From the NCBI GenBank assembly GCA_001940995.1, contig MSHC01000029.1:24281-88280 (forward strand): DNA of 64,000 bases. Reading direction: 5' to 3'. Below the pieces are notes generated by a model, which was given only the letters and a program-made list of their open reading frames with translations, ran no database searches and was not told where the DNA came from. Positions 22,741 to 31,107 of this stretch are shown here, piece after piece. The stretch comes from Ruminococcus sp. Phil15. Its GTDB lineage: Bacteria; Bacillota; Clostridia; Oscillospirales; Ruminococcaceae. The translations under genes were made by a program, and so were the position numbers. The stretch's first letter is position 1. The number at the start of each line of letters is the position of its first letter.

Positions 22741-22905
22741 TATGCGGCGAGCCCCGTATATTTTCTATTCAGCGAGGGAAGCTGTGTTTCAGCGTGAGAG
22801 GAAGGAATTGACCTTCGACCGAGCGAGGTGTGATTTCACTTCGTAATATGCCGTATATCGCCGTTTAAGCTTTCGCGGCAAATCTATAATGAAACGAAGG
22901 AAATA
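22741..22905 (+). promoter_or_regulatory. TPP-aptamer-like leader element with altered 3' half
   Basis: The 5' half copies the upstream riboswitch in order and sequence: GCTG/CAGC arm (22781-22784, 22790-22793), GTGAGA (CTGAGA-like), a GAAGG/CCTTC extra arm and GACCGAG. The pyrophosphate-sensing half (CCTGAT, GGATAATGCC, GTAGGG) is not conserved. In its place are a GAGGTG/CACTTC hairpin and TAATATGCC. A closing stem is possible: CGGCGA (22745-22750) with TCGCCG (22858-22863), and GTATAT with ATATGC. CCTTCG (22812-22817) is complementary to the thiW ribosome binding site CGAAGG (22895-22900), so control could be translational. Ligand binding is not shown. Confidence 0.5.
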
Positions 22906-22908
22906 AAA

Positions 22909-23664
22909 ATGAGAAAAAACAACAAGCTTCTACGTCTTATGGTAATGTCTGTGCTTATAGCGCTCGGTGTCGTTATTTCACCGATACTGCGTTTTGAGGG
23001 AATGTGTCCTATGGCGCACCTTATAAATATCGTGTGCAGCGTTCTGTTAGGGCCGTTTGAGTCCCTCCTGTGTGCCGTGCTGATAGGAATTATCCGTATG
23101 GCGCTTATGGGCATACCGCCGTTAGCTCTTACTGGTGCTGTTTTCGGCGCATTCTTATCAGGCGTTCTTTACCGAATTAGCAAGGGCAGGCTTCTGTTTG
23201 CGGTTCTCGGAGAGGTCGTTGGCACAGGAATTATAGGTGCGACGGCTTCCTATCCCGTGATGACATTTATCTGGGGAAAAGAAGGGCTTACCTGGCTTTT
23301 CTATGTTCCGTCATTCATCTGTGGTACATTGATAGGCGGAAGCATAGCCTTTGTATTTCTCAAAAAGCTTTCGGTATCCGGTCTGCTCACAGAATTTCAA
23401 AACAAGCTAGGCTCTCCTGCATATCAGGACAGGGGCGGCGTTATCAGCAATTCGCTTACCGTTATGAGCTTCGGAGTTATATGTTATATTGTAATTAAGA
23501 CGCTTACGGGAATATTCAGTGTGAACGGCAGACTGTGGGACATTATTTCTTATTTGCTGCTAGGCGGATTTGTGCTGGCAGGACTCATATATCTTGCAGC
23601 AACGAAAACTAAAAGAGGTAAAGACTATGATAGATGCAATAAGCAGAATAAGGCAGGAGGTTAA
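22909..23664 (+). CDS. thiW: ThiW-type ECF transporter S component
   Basis: The 251-aa membrane protein has about six or seven hydrophobic segments. LLRLMVMSVLIALGVVISPILRFEG and the AHLINIVCSVLLGP and RMALMGIPPLALTG blocks are typical of ThiW, the predicted thiazole-binding S component that uses shared EcfAT modules. It has an additional C-terminal hydrophobic part beyond the usual ~165 aa. Placement right behind TPP-type leaders and in front of thiM (thiazole kinase) supports uptake of hydroxyethylthiazole. Its last 38 bp overlap thiM. No EcfA or EcfT gene lies in the window. Confidence 0.82.
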   Translation: MRKNNKLLRLMVMSVLIALGVVISPILRFEGMCPMAHLINIVCSVLLGPFESLLCAVLIGIIRMALMGIPPLALTGAVFGAFLSGVLYRISKGRLLFAVLGEVVGTGIIGATASYPVMTFIWGKEGLTWLFYVPSFICGTLIGGSIAFVFLKKLSVSGLLTEFQNKLGSPAYQDRGGVISNSLTVMSFGVICYIVIKTLTGIFSVNGRLWDIISYLLLGGFVLAGLIYLAATKTKRGKDYDRCNKQNKAGG

Positions 23665-24424
23665 AGGAAGAAATCCTCTTACCCATTGTATAACAAATCC
23701 TATATCAATAAACAAATGCGCTAACGCCATACTTGCCGTGGGAGCAAGACCGGTTATGGCAGAGCACCCGAAAGAGGTGTGTGAAATAGCGAAAACAGCG
23801 AGCGCAGTGGTGCTTAATATAGGTAACATTACAGATGCACGGCTAAAGTCGATTATTAAAACAGCCCTGCTTTGCAAAAAGGAGAATATCCCATTTTTGT
23901 ATGACGCAGTAGGCGTCGCCTGTTCCGAACTTAGAAGAAAATATACATATAAGCTTTTGCGCAAAGCGGCTCCATCTGTAATAAAAGGGAACTATTCCGA
24001 AATACTCGCTCTCTATGACGAAAGCTATCACGCTTCGGGCGTTGATTCGCAAAAGCTTGATGTAGACTCTATATCAAAGGCGGTAGTTAGCCTGTCACGC
24101 AAATACGGCACAATAACGCTCGCAAGCGGAAAAACGGATATAGTGTCCGACGGCAAAAAGCTGTATTATATGGATAACGGCACGCCGCAGCTCAGCCAAA
24201 TCACCGGCACGGGCTGTGTCGCAGGAGCGCTTTGCGGCTGCTTTTTGTCGGTAGACGATTCTGTGCTTGCCCCGATTACCGCCCTAGCTATGCTCGGTGT
24301 ATCGGCAGAGATTTGCAAAAGTCAGGGTCAGGCAAGCTTTGAAGCGGAGCTTTTTGACAATCTTTCAACCCTCGAAAACAGCTGTATAGAAAAGCATCTT
24401 AAAATAAAGGAGGTAGAGCTATGA
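23627..24424 (+). CDS. thiM: Hydroxyethylthiazole kinase
   Basis: The 265-aa protein phosphorylates hydroxyethylthiazole for thiamine salvage. It shows NPLTHCITNPISINKCANAILAVGARPVMAEHP, NIGNI near residue 67, and the ATP/anion-hole region ITGTGCVAGALCGCFL. ATG 23627 (AGAGG upstream) matches the family start; an earlier in-frame ATG falls deep inside thiW. The stop overlaps the thiE start (ATGA), so translation is coupled. Confidence 0.95.
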   Translation: MIDAISRIRQEVKGRNPLTHCITNPISINKCANAILAVGARPVMAEHPKEVCEIAKTASAVVLNIGNITDARLKSIIKTALLCKKENIPFLYDAVGVACSELRRKYTYKLLRKAAPSVIKGNYSEILALYDESYHASGVDSQKLDVDSISKAVVSLSRKYGTITLASGKTDIVSDGKKLYYMDNGTPQLSQITGTGCVAGALCGCFLSVDDSVLAPITALAMLGVSAEICKSQGQASFEAELFDNLSTLENSCIEKHLKIKEVEL

Positions 24425-25068
24425 TTTTTGACAGCGCATTGTATTTTGTCACCGACAGCAACGGCTATATCGAGGACGAGTTTCTCAGCCGTGTAGAAGA
24501 AGCTTGTAAGGGGGGCGTTACGCTTTTACAGCTCCGTGAAAAGGACAAGACCACTCGGGAGTATATAAAGCTTGCCGAAAAGGTTCATGGAATTACACGG
24601 CGGTATAATATCCCTCTTATCATCGACGACAGGGTAGATGTAGCTCTTGCCGTAGACGCAGAGGGCGTCCATGTCGGACGGTCGGATATGCCGGTTAAAA
24701 CCGCACGCAGACTTATGGGAGAAAACAAGATAGTCGGCGCAACAGCAAAAACCGTAGAGCAGGCAAGAGAAGCGTATTCAGACGGTGCGGATTATCTCGG
24801 AGTTGGAGCAATCTATCCTACCACTACCAAGGTTATAACTAAGCTTACGTCTGTCGATACGCTGAAAGAAATAGTGAAATCCGTGCCGATAAAGGTAAAC
24901 GCAATAGGAGGACTGAACAAGGATAATATAGGCGTTCTTAAAGACAGCGGCATAGACGGGATATGCGTAGTATCCGCAATTATGAAGGCCGACAGCCCAC
25001 TGCTTGCCGCAAAAGACTTAAAGGCTGCCGCAGAAGACTTACTCGACGGCTTCTCCAAAAGGAAGTAG
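24421..25068 (+). CDS. thiE: Thiamine-phosphate synthase
   Basis: The 215-aa TIM-barrel enzyme joins HMP-PP and thiazole phosphate. TLLQLREKDKTTREYI, LIIDDRVDVALAVDAEGVHVG, GADYLGVGAIYPTTTK (diphosphate binding) and VNAIGGLNKDNI are all family blocks. The usual GxSxxT segment reads GATAKT, a mild variant. It overlaps thiM by 4 bp. Confidence 0.95.
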   Translation: MIFDSALYFVTDSNGYIEDEFLSRVEEACKGGVTLLQLREKDKTTREYIKLAEKVHGITRRYNIPLIIDDRVDVALAVDAEGVHVGRSDMPVKTARRLMGENKIVGATAKTVEQAREAYSDGADYLGVGAIYPTTTKVITKLTSVDTLKEIVKSVPIKVNAIGGLNKDNIGVLKDSGIDGICVVSAIMKADSPLLAAKDLKAAAEDLLDGFSKRK

Positions 25069-25148
25069 TTATATACAGCGGCATATTGGGGGCAGCACAT
25101 TGTTTTAGCTTAATAAAACGATGCTTAAATATGAAAGGAGTTTTTTAT

Positions 25149-25961
25149 ATGAAACTAAAAACAGCATTGACCGTCGCAGGCAGCGATTGCAGCGGAGGTG
25201 CCGGTATTCAGGCCGACATAAAAGCCATGACTATGAACGGCGTGTACGCCATGAGTGTGATTACTGCGCTTACCGCACAGAATACCACAGGCGTTTCCGA
25301 TATCTTCGAGGTCACACCGGTATTTTTAAAGGAACAGCTAGATATGGTGTTTACCGACATTTTCCCCGATGCAGTCAAAATCGGTATGGTATCGGACTCA
25401 CAGCTTATAAAAGTGATCGCAGAGAGATTGAAATACTACAAAGCGAAGAACATTGTCGTTGACCCCGTAATGGTAGCTACGTCGGGCGCAGATCTTATGA
25501 AAAGCGAAGCCGTTATAACGTTGAAAGAATATCTTCTGCCGATTGCTACGGTCGCTACGCCTAATATATCGGAAGCCGAGGTGCTGACGGGTATTAAAAT
25601 AAAGAACGAGCAGGATATGATAACCGCCGCCCTGCTCATTAACAATGCCTACGGCTGTGCGGTTCTGATAAAGGGCGGACACAGCATTAACGACGCAAAC
25701 GACCTGCTGTGCGTAAACGGCGAAATAAAATGGTTTTACGGAAAGCGTGTACACAACCCGAACACCCACGGCACCGGCTGTACCCTGTCAAGCGCAATAG
25801 CCTCAAACCTTGCAAAAGGCTTAGACCTTGAAAACTCAGTCAAAGAAGCAAAGGCCTATATATCGGGCGCATTATCGGCAATGCTCGATTTAGGAAAAGG
25901 CAGAGGCCCGATGAATCACGCTTTTAAGCTTTTTGAGGATATGCGAGGGGGAGAATTATAA
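25149..25961 (+). CDS. thiD: HMP/HMP-phosphate kinase
   Basis: The 270-aa ribokinase-fold enzyme has TVAGSDCSGGAGIQADIKAM at the N-terminus, ALTAQNTTGV, DPVMVATSGADL and the catalytic NTHGTGCTLSSAIASNLA. It phosphorylates hydroxymethylpyrimidine twice. The ATG at 25149 is preceded by AAAGGAG (25131-25137, 11-nt gap); ATG 25131 two lines earlier in frame is within that ribosome binding site. An 80-bp gap follows thiE. The stop overlaps the cytX start by one base. Confidence 0.95.
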   Translation: MKLKTALTVAGSDCSGGAGIQADIKAMTMNGVYAMSVITALTAQNTTGVSDIFEVTPVFLKEQLDMVFTDIFPDAVKIGMVSDSQLIKVIAERLKYYKAKNIVVDPVMVATSGADLMKSEAVITLKEYLLPIATVATPNISEAEVLTGIKIKNEQDMITAALLINNAYGCAVLIKGGHSINDANDLLCVNGEIKWFYGKRVHNPNTHGTGCTLSSAIASNLAKGLDLENSVKEAKAYISGALSAMLDLGKGRGPMNHAFKLFEDMRGGEL

Positions 25962-27136
25962 TGACCGAAAAGAAAACCTCGCTTTATGAAAACGGGCTGA
26001 TATGGTTTGGGGCAGCCGTGTCCATTGCTGAAATTCTGACAGGTACATATTTTGCGCCTCTCGGATTTTCAAAAGGCCTGCTCGCTGTATTTATCGGTCA
26101 TATCATAGGCTGTACGCTTTTATTCTTTTCGGGAGTAATCGGCGGAAAAACAGGCAGAAGCGCTATGGATGCGGCAAAAATGAGTTTCGGAAGCAGGGGC
26201 AGCATACTGTTTGCACTTCTTAACATCGTGCAGCTCGTAGGATGGACAGCCATTATGATATTTGACGGAGCAGTTTCCGCCGACAGCATTTGGGGTATCG
26301 GAATGCCGATATGGTGCGTTGTCATCGGCGGATTGATCGTGCTGTGGATTGCGATAGGTATTAAAAATCTCGGTAAGCTTAACACGGTCGCAATGGCGGC
26401 GCTGTTCATTCTTACAATAGTATTGAGCATCGTAGTCTTTGCAGACGGCGGTACGCAGATTATTTCGGACGAGGCTATGTCATTCGGAGCAGCGGTAGAA
26501 CTGTCGGTAGCAATGCCGTTGTCGTGGCTGCCGCTCATAAGCGATTACACCAAAGATGCAGAAAAACCTGTCAAGGCCTCTGCCGTCAGTGCGGTAATCT
26601 ACGGAATAGTCAGCTGCTGGATGTATATAATCGGAATGGCGGCTACGATATTTACAGGAGAATCGGATATCGCACAGATTATCATTAAAGCAGGCATCGG
26701 TATAATCGGTCTGATTATCGTTATACTTTCTACCGTAGCGACAACCTTCCTGGACGCATATTCAGCAGGCGTGTCGGCAGAATCTATGTTTTCAAAAGTA
26801 AGTCCTAAGTTGGTTGGAATAATTGTTGCCGTAATCGGAACATTCGGCGCAATCTTGTTCCCTATGGACAATATCACCGACTTTCTATACCTTATCGGCT
26901 CGGTGTTCGCTCCTATGATTGCTGTACAGATTGCGGACTTTTATGTTGTGTCAAAGGACAGCAGCAGTAAGAGGTTAGATATCGTCAACCTTGTAATATG
27001 GGTTATCGGATTTGTAATCTATCGACTGCTTATGAACGTTGATATCCCTGTCGGAAGCACCCTGCCGGATATGGTTATTACATTCCTGCTTGTGATTGCC
27101 GTAAATAAAATCAGAATCGGTATCAGAAAGAAATAA
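25961..27136 (+). CDS. cytX: CytX-type hydroxymethylpyrimidine permease
   Basis: The 391-aa protein has about eleven or twelve hydrophobic spans and belongs to the NCS1 (CodB-like) cytosine/HMP permease group. IWFGAAVSIAEILTGTYFAPLGF and PLSWLPLISDYTKDAEKP are typical of CytX, which is found in thiamine operons and thought to import HMP. It ends the operon, so the cluster encodes import and activation of both halves of thiamine without de novo genes such as thiC or thiG. Confidence 0.9.
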   Translation: MTEKKTSLYENGLIWFGAAVSIAEILTGTYFAPLGFSKGLLAVFIGHIIGCTLLFFSGVIGGKTGRSAMDAAKMSFGSRGSILFALLNIVQLVGWTAIMIFDGAVSADSIWGIGMPIWCVVIGGLIVLWIAIGIKNLGKLNTVAMAALFILTIVLSIVVFADGGTQIISDEAMSFGAAVELSVAMPLSWLPLISDYTKDAEKPVKASAVSAVIYGIVSCWMYIIGMAATIFTGESDIAQIIIKAGIGIIGLIIVILSTVATTFLDAYSAGVSAESMFSKVSPKLVGIIVAVIGTFGAILFPMDNITDFLYLIGSVFAPMIAVQIADFYVVSKDSSSKRLDIVNLVIWVIGFVIYRLLMNVDIPVGSTLPDMVITFLLVIAVNKIRIGIRKK

Positions 27137-27181
27137 TATTGTACCCGAGCTTGCAAAATATGACGAAAACATCAAAAAACA

Positions 27182-27210
27182 TTGACATAAGAGCCTTAAA
27201 GTGGTAAACT
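27182..27210 (+). promoter_or_regulatory. Promoter of the rubrerythrin gene
   Basis: TTGACA (27182-27187), 17 bp, TAAACT (27205-27210). Confidence 0.7.
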
Positions 27211-27220
27211 TATATATATG

Positions 27221-27235
27221 GCAGACATGTTCTGC
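27221..27235. promoter_or_regulatory. Palindrome at the rubrerythrin transcription start
   Basis: GCAGA-CATGT-TCTGC lies just after the -10 hexamer, where a repressor would block initiation. It does not match the PerR consensus. The regulator is unknown. Confidence 0.35.
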
Positions 27236-27280
27236 ATAATATGACATTTGAGAAATTTATTTCTGACGGAGGTAATCAAT

Positions 27281-27934
27281 ATGGAAAAATGGAAATGTAC
27301 AGTTTGTGGATATATCCACGAAGGACCAATGACTGAGGATTTTGTTTGCCCTGTATGTAAGCAGCCGGCAAGCAAATTTGAAAAGCTTGAAGCTCCAAAG
27401 AGCAAGTACGCAGGAACAAAGACGGAGCAAAATCTTCGTGAAGCTTTTGCAGGCGAGTCACAGGCAAGAAACAAGTACACATACTTTGCAAGCGTTGCTA
27501 AGAAGGCAGGCTACGAGCAGATTGCCGCCCTGTTCCTCCAGACAGCCGAAAACGAAAAGGAGCACGCAAAGCTCTGGTTCAAGGCTTTAGGCGAGCTTGG
27601 AAATACGTCTGAAAATCTCCTCCACGCAGCAGAGGGCGAAAATGCAGAGTGGACGGATATGTATGACCGTATGGCAAGAGAAGCCGACGAAGAAGGCTTC
27701 CATGAGCTTGCAGAGCAGTTCAGAGGCGTTGCGGCTATCGAAAAGTCGCACGAGGAAAGATACAGAGCGCTTCTCAACAACATCGAAACAAAGACAGTTT
27801 TTGAGAAGTCGGGCGTTACTATCTGGGAGTGCCGCAACTGCGGACATATTGTAGTAGGCACAAAGGCTCCCGATGTTTGTCCTGTATGCAATCACCCACA
27901 GGCATTCTTTGAGGTAAGAAAAGAAAACTACTAA
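27281..27934 (+). CDS. Rubrerythrin with rubredoxin domains at both ends
   Basis: The 217-aa protein reduces hydrogen peroxide in anaerobes. Residues 1-35 form a rubredoxin-like domain ([10 protein letters not shown]...CPVC). Residues 45-175 form the diiron ferritin-like domain ([39 protein letters not shown]). Residues 180-217 form a second rubredoxin-like domain ([10 protein letters not shown]...CPVCNH). Classical rubrerythrin has only the C-terminal one, so this is the double-rubredoxin form. ATG 27281 has GGAGG upstream. It is monocistronic. Confidence 0.93.
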   Translation: MEKWKCTVCGYIHEGPMTEDFVCPVCKQPASKFEKLEAPKSKYAGTKTEQNLREAFAGESQARNKYTYFASVAKKAGYEQIAALFLQTAENEKEHAKLWFKALGELGNTSENLLHAAEGENAEWTDMYDRMAREADEEGFHELAEQFRGVAAIEKSHEERYRALLNNIETKTVFEKSGVTIWECRNCGHIVVGTKAPDVCPVCNHPQAFFEVRKENY

Positions 27935-27977
27935 AATTCTTCGATTGGTTTTTAACAATATTAAACTTATGATATGC

Positions 27978-28018
27978 AAGCCGCTCTTGATATTTGTGTC
28001 AAAAGCGGCTTTTGGTTT
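27978..28018 (+). terminator. Terminator of the rubrerythrin gene
   Basis: AAGCCGCT and AGCGGCTT with an inner TTGATA/TGTCAA helix are followed by TTTGGTTTATT. Confidence 0.75.
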
Positions 28019-28027
28019 ATTGTGCCG

Positions 28028-28056
28028 TTGACTGTCTGACTGTATTGTAATATAAG
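28028..28056 (+). promoter_or_regulatory. Promoter of the sigma-factor gene
   Basis: TTGACT (28028-28033), 17 bp, TATAAG (28051-28056). Confidence 0.5.
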
Positions 28057-28237
28057 AGGACAGGGCATAACCTAGAATATGAAATCGTATTTCAAAGTCG
28101 GACAGAGCTTTGATTTTTGTAATCAGTATTCTGGCAGAGATTTGTCCAAAAGCTTTAAAATAATTTCATTACCGAGCAAACCTTTTTCTGTTTCCTGCGA
28201 CTTTATATATGAAAGCTTTCTTAACGAGGTACTTCTT

Positions 28238-29902
28238 ATGAACAAGGAAAATCTTACAGAATACGCCGATTTTCTGCTTGGCGTTGCATTGTACAAATGC
28301 GGAAATATTGCGGACGCACAGGATTTGGTGCAGGACGCTCTTTTGGCGGCTCTTGCGGCTATGAAGAAAAAGCCTCTGGATAACCCCAAGGCTTGGCTGA
28401 CCGCCGTATTGAACCGCAGGTATTACGACCTGCTCAGAAGAAAATACAATAAGCCGACGGTGTCTTTTGAAGTGTTGGGAGATATTCCCGATGACAGCGA
28501 AATATATGACAGTATAGAAAGGTCAGCCGAAGCTGAAGAAATACGGCGGTGTCTTGCATATCTTGCAAAGCTGTACCGAGAGGTAATGGTGCGGTACTAT
28601 ATGCACGGCGAAAAGGTACGGGACATTGCCGCTACGCTGGGTATTTCGGAAAACACTGTGAAAAGCCGTCTTGATGCAGGAAGAAAGCGTATCGGAAAGG
28701 AGCTTGCTATGGAAAACTACACGAAACAAAGCTATGAACCGGAAAATCTTTGGGTGTCGTGCTCTGGAAGCGGGGGTTTTGACAACGAACCGTTCAGCCT
28801 TGTGGGGGACGACAAAATTACCATGAATCTGCTTATACTTGCCTACGATAAGCCTGTTACCGTTACCGAGCTTGCAAAGGCAATAGGCATAGCCACGGCG
28901 TATATCGAGCCTGTTATTGACAAGCTGGTAAGCGGCGAGCTTATGAAACGGATTGGCGATAAGGTCTACAGCGATTTTATAATCTACACCGAGGCGGACA
29001 GGACAGCCAACGTCTCTCTCGAAAAGCAAATTGCGGACGGCATTTACAAAGATGTTTGGGAAATTATGGACAAAGGCTTTGAAGAACTGCACGGATGCGA
29101 TTTTTACAAGCGTCAGACAAAGTCACAACAGGTGAAGCTTGACAGTTTTTTTGCAGTACGGGCTTTACAGCATGCGGTACAGACTGTCCGTAACGAACAT
29201 TGCGGAGGCTTTATGCCCTATGACGAATACCCCGACCGTCCAAACGGCGGCAAGTGGTTTGCAATGGGCAGCCGCTATTCCGCAAATTATGATTACAGTT
29301 CCCCTGAGCATAAGTACGGCAAGTACTATATAAGCGGCGAGGCGTGCAGCAGCCATATCGTCAACTGCGACGGATATGAACAGATAAAAAATTTTGAGCT
29401 TACACTGTGCGAATACAACACCCTGCTTGGCGGAACGCAGATCGGTATGCGGGGCAGACTGAAACGCCGCATGACCGACACGGAGATTGGGCAAATGCTT
29501 TACGCTATACACAGCGGAAAGGAGGAACAGATCCCTATAATAAGCTTGGCTAGCTTTGAAAATTTTGACAATTTTATTGAGCGGCGGTATCTTGCTAAGG
29601 AGAGCGGCAAGATTGTCTGCGCCGTACCCGTAATTACCGATAAGGAGCGGCACGAACTGTACGATTTAAGTGAGAAGTACGACAATATCCTTGCGGAAAA
29701 ATTTCATGACGACTGGCTGAAGCTTATGGTCAATCCCGTGAAGCTGCCCCAGCATTTAAAATCCGTCCCCGAATGGCAGAGGTATATGAATTGCTGTTCC
29801 ACGGTCACAATGCGCATAATCAAAAATGCACTGGATAACGGTCTGTTCCCCCAGTGTGCGGATTATCCTGCCCCTGCGATACTTATTTCAATAAAAGAAT
29901 AG
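28238..29902 (+). CDS. ECF-type sigma factor with long C-terminal extension
   Basis: The 554-aa protein begins with a normal ECF sigma-70 unit: region 2 at about 1-75 (YADFLLGVALYKCGNIADAQDLVQDALLAAL, PKAWLTAVLNRRYYDLLRRK) and region 4 at about 110-165 (YREVMVRYYMHGEKVRDIAATLGISENTVKSRLDAGRKRI). About 385 further residues follow. A winged-helix-like segment (LLILAYDKPVTVTELAKAIGIATAYIEPVIDKLV) comes first, then a soluble domain rich in Tyr, Asp and Lys that I do not recognise. ATG 28238 with GAGG upstream fits the family start better than the open frame from 28079. No anti-sigma gene is adjacent. The extension may sense a ligand or replace an anti-sigma factor. Confidence 0.75.
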   Translation: MNKENLTEYADFLLGVALYKCGNIADAQDLVQDALLAALAAMKKKPLDNPKAWLTAVLNRRYYDLLRRKYNKPTVSFEVLGDIPDDSEIYDSIERSAEAEEIRRCLAYLAKLYREVMVRYYMHGEKVRDIAATLGISENTVKSRLDAGRKRIGKELAMENYTKQSYEPENLWVSCSGSGGFDNEPFSLVGDDKITMNLLILAYDKPVTVTELAKAIGIATAYIEPVIDKLVSGELMKRIGDKVYSDFIIYTEADRTANVSLEKQIADGIYKDVWEIMDKGFEELHGCDFYKRQTKSQQVKLDSFFAVRALQHAVQTVRNEHCGGFMPYDEYPDRPNGGKWFAMGSRYSANYDYSSPEHKYGKYYISGEACSSHIVNCDGYEQIKNFELTLCEYNTLLGGTQIGMRGRLKRRMTDTEIGQMLYAIHSGKEEQIPIISLASFENFDNFIERRYLAKESGKIVCAVPVITDKERHELYDLSEKYDNILAEKFHDDWLKLMVNPVKLPQHLKSVPEWQRYMNCCSTVTMRIIKNALDNGLFPQCADYPAPAILISIKE

Positions 29903-30054
29903 CTATATAGCCTTTATTCCCGGCTGAGCAGGATTGAGAGCCGACGCACAAAAACGGGATAATTCAAATATTCTATGAGGGTATATGTAAAACTCCTGTA
30001 AAATCTGCGCAACTTCAGGTTGACCAAAAACAGGAAAAAGCAATTGCCGTATGA

Positions 30055-30099
30055 TTGTGAAATTTATTTATATATGCTATACTTGTACCGGACTTCCGG
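30055..30099 (+). promoter_or_regulatory. Promoter and small palindrome before the XRE pseudogene
   Basis: TTGTGA (30055-30060), 17 bp, TATACT (30078-30083), then CCGGA-CT-TCCGG (30088-30099) at the expected start point, a possible operator. The rest of 29903-30162 shows no gene. Confidence 0.4.
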
Positions 30100-30162
30100 A
30101 GGTTGGTTATTAAAATTATTGCAATAGTGCGGCGTCGCATTAAATTGAAAGGATGCTTTATT

Positions 30163-30796
30163 ATGAGTTTCGGTAAAAATTTGCAGTATCTGCGACGGCC
30201 CAGCGGAGATATGACACAGGAAATGCTTGCGGAAAAGCTTAACGTCAGCCGTCAGACTGTTTCAAAATGGGAGCTTGATGCGGCTCAGCCGGAAATGGAT
30301 AAAGCCATAGAATTGTGCAGACTTTTCAGTTGTTTTCTTGACAATCTTTTCAGGGAGAAAATGAATGCTTGTGACGGTGCATACACTAACCTTCGCATAG
30401 AAACAGTACGGCTTTCAGGTACGTTAAGCATACTGTCATAAGCACAGAACCCGAAGGAGATGCTCTCAACCATATTTTCAATGTGGCAAAGGATAATGGC
30501 GTAGAATCTCCGAGAGTAATAGGCTTGGATTTTCCATATCTTTCACAGGAGCAAATCAACGTTTACAATATGCACGGATATACGGCGGTGTACAGAAATG
30601 TGAACAAAAAGCTCATAAATACGCAGCCATACACATTGAAAACCCTTTTGAAAATCCCTTTGTGATAATTACCAACGCCTATAAAGCCTTGGTAGAATAT
30701 ATACGACTGAACGGAATGGATTACGAATGCTCCGATGTTCTCCCTTGCTTTGAAACTGCCGGAGATACAATGGACGTTTATATGGCTTGCAAATGA
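30163..30796 (+). pseudogene. Frameshifted XRE-type regulator with GyrI-like domain
   Basis: ATG 30163 (GAAAGGA upstream) opens an HTH (MTQEMLAEKLNVSRQTVSKWELD) that runs to residue ~83. The protein continues only after a frame change near 30411-30414 as FRYVKHTVISTEPEGDALNHI, through GLDFPYLSQEQINVYNMHGYTAVY. A second change near 30590-30612 leads on as AAIHIENPFENPFVIITNAYKALVE to a stop at 30794-30796. The reassembled product matches HTH regulators with a C-terminal GyrI-like effector domain common in Clostridia. Two frameshifts make it inactive unless they are sequencing errors. Confidence 0.75.
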
Positions 30797-31107
30797 TTTT
30801 TCATTAAATCCAACTTTTCTATATGCTTTAAAAACCGATAAAATGTCCTTCATCAATACGCTCATTCCTTTCTCCGATAAAGCGGCAGTACAGTTGTCGT
30901 ATGCCGAATGAAATAACCATTCCTTGCGTTTTGGCTCACAAGATGTACCGTGATTTTAATCACAATAAAGGAAATGCTCTCTCGCACAGCACCGGGAAAA
31001 GACAAAGCGCATATCCGCCGTGTCGGGAATTTTCGATGCGGCGGAAATTTTTATCTGTTAACTAACCACATTTTCCCGAAAATGCACCCATTGCTTTGTA
31101 GGAATAT
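30797..31107. other. Gene-free stretch in the decayed strip
   Basis: No intact gene is visible. On the minus strand, near 30868-30800, a GAAAGGA ribosome binding site and a short start-like frame (MSVLMKDILSVFKAYRKVGF) run out into the pseudogene. It could be the cut 5' end of a lost gene. Confidence 0.3.

Noticed and set aside
28079..28237. Open frame extending the sigma factor upstream by 53 residues
   Set aside because: It begins just after the promoter, has no ribosome binding site, and the added residues do not resemble sigma region 2; ATG 28238 fits.
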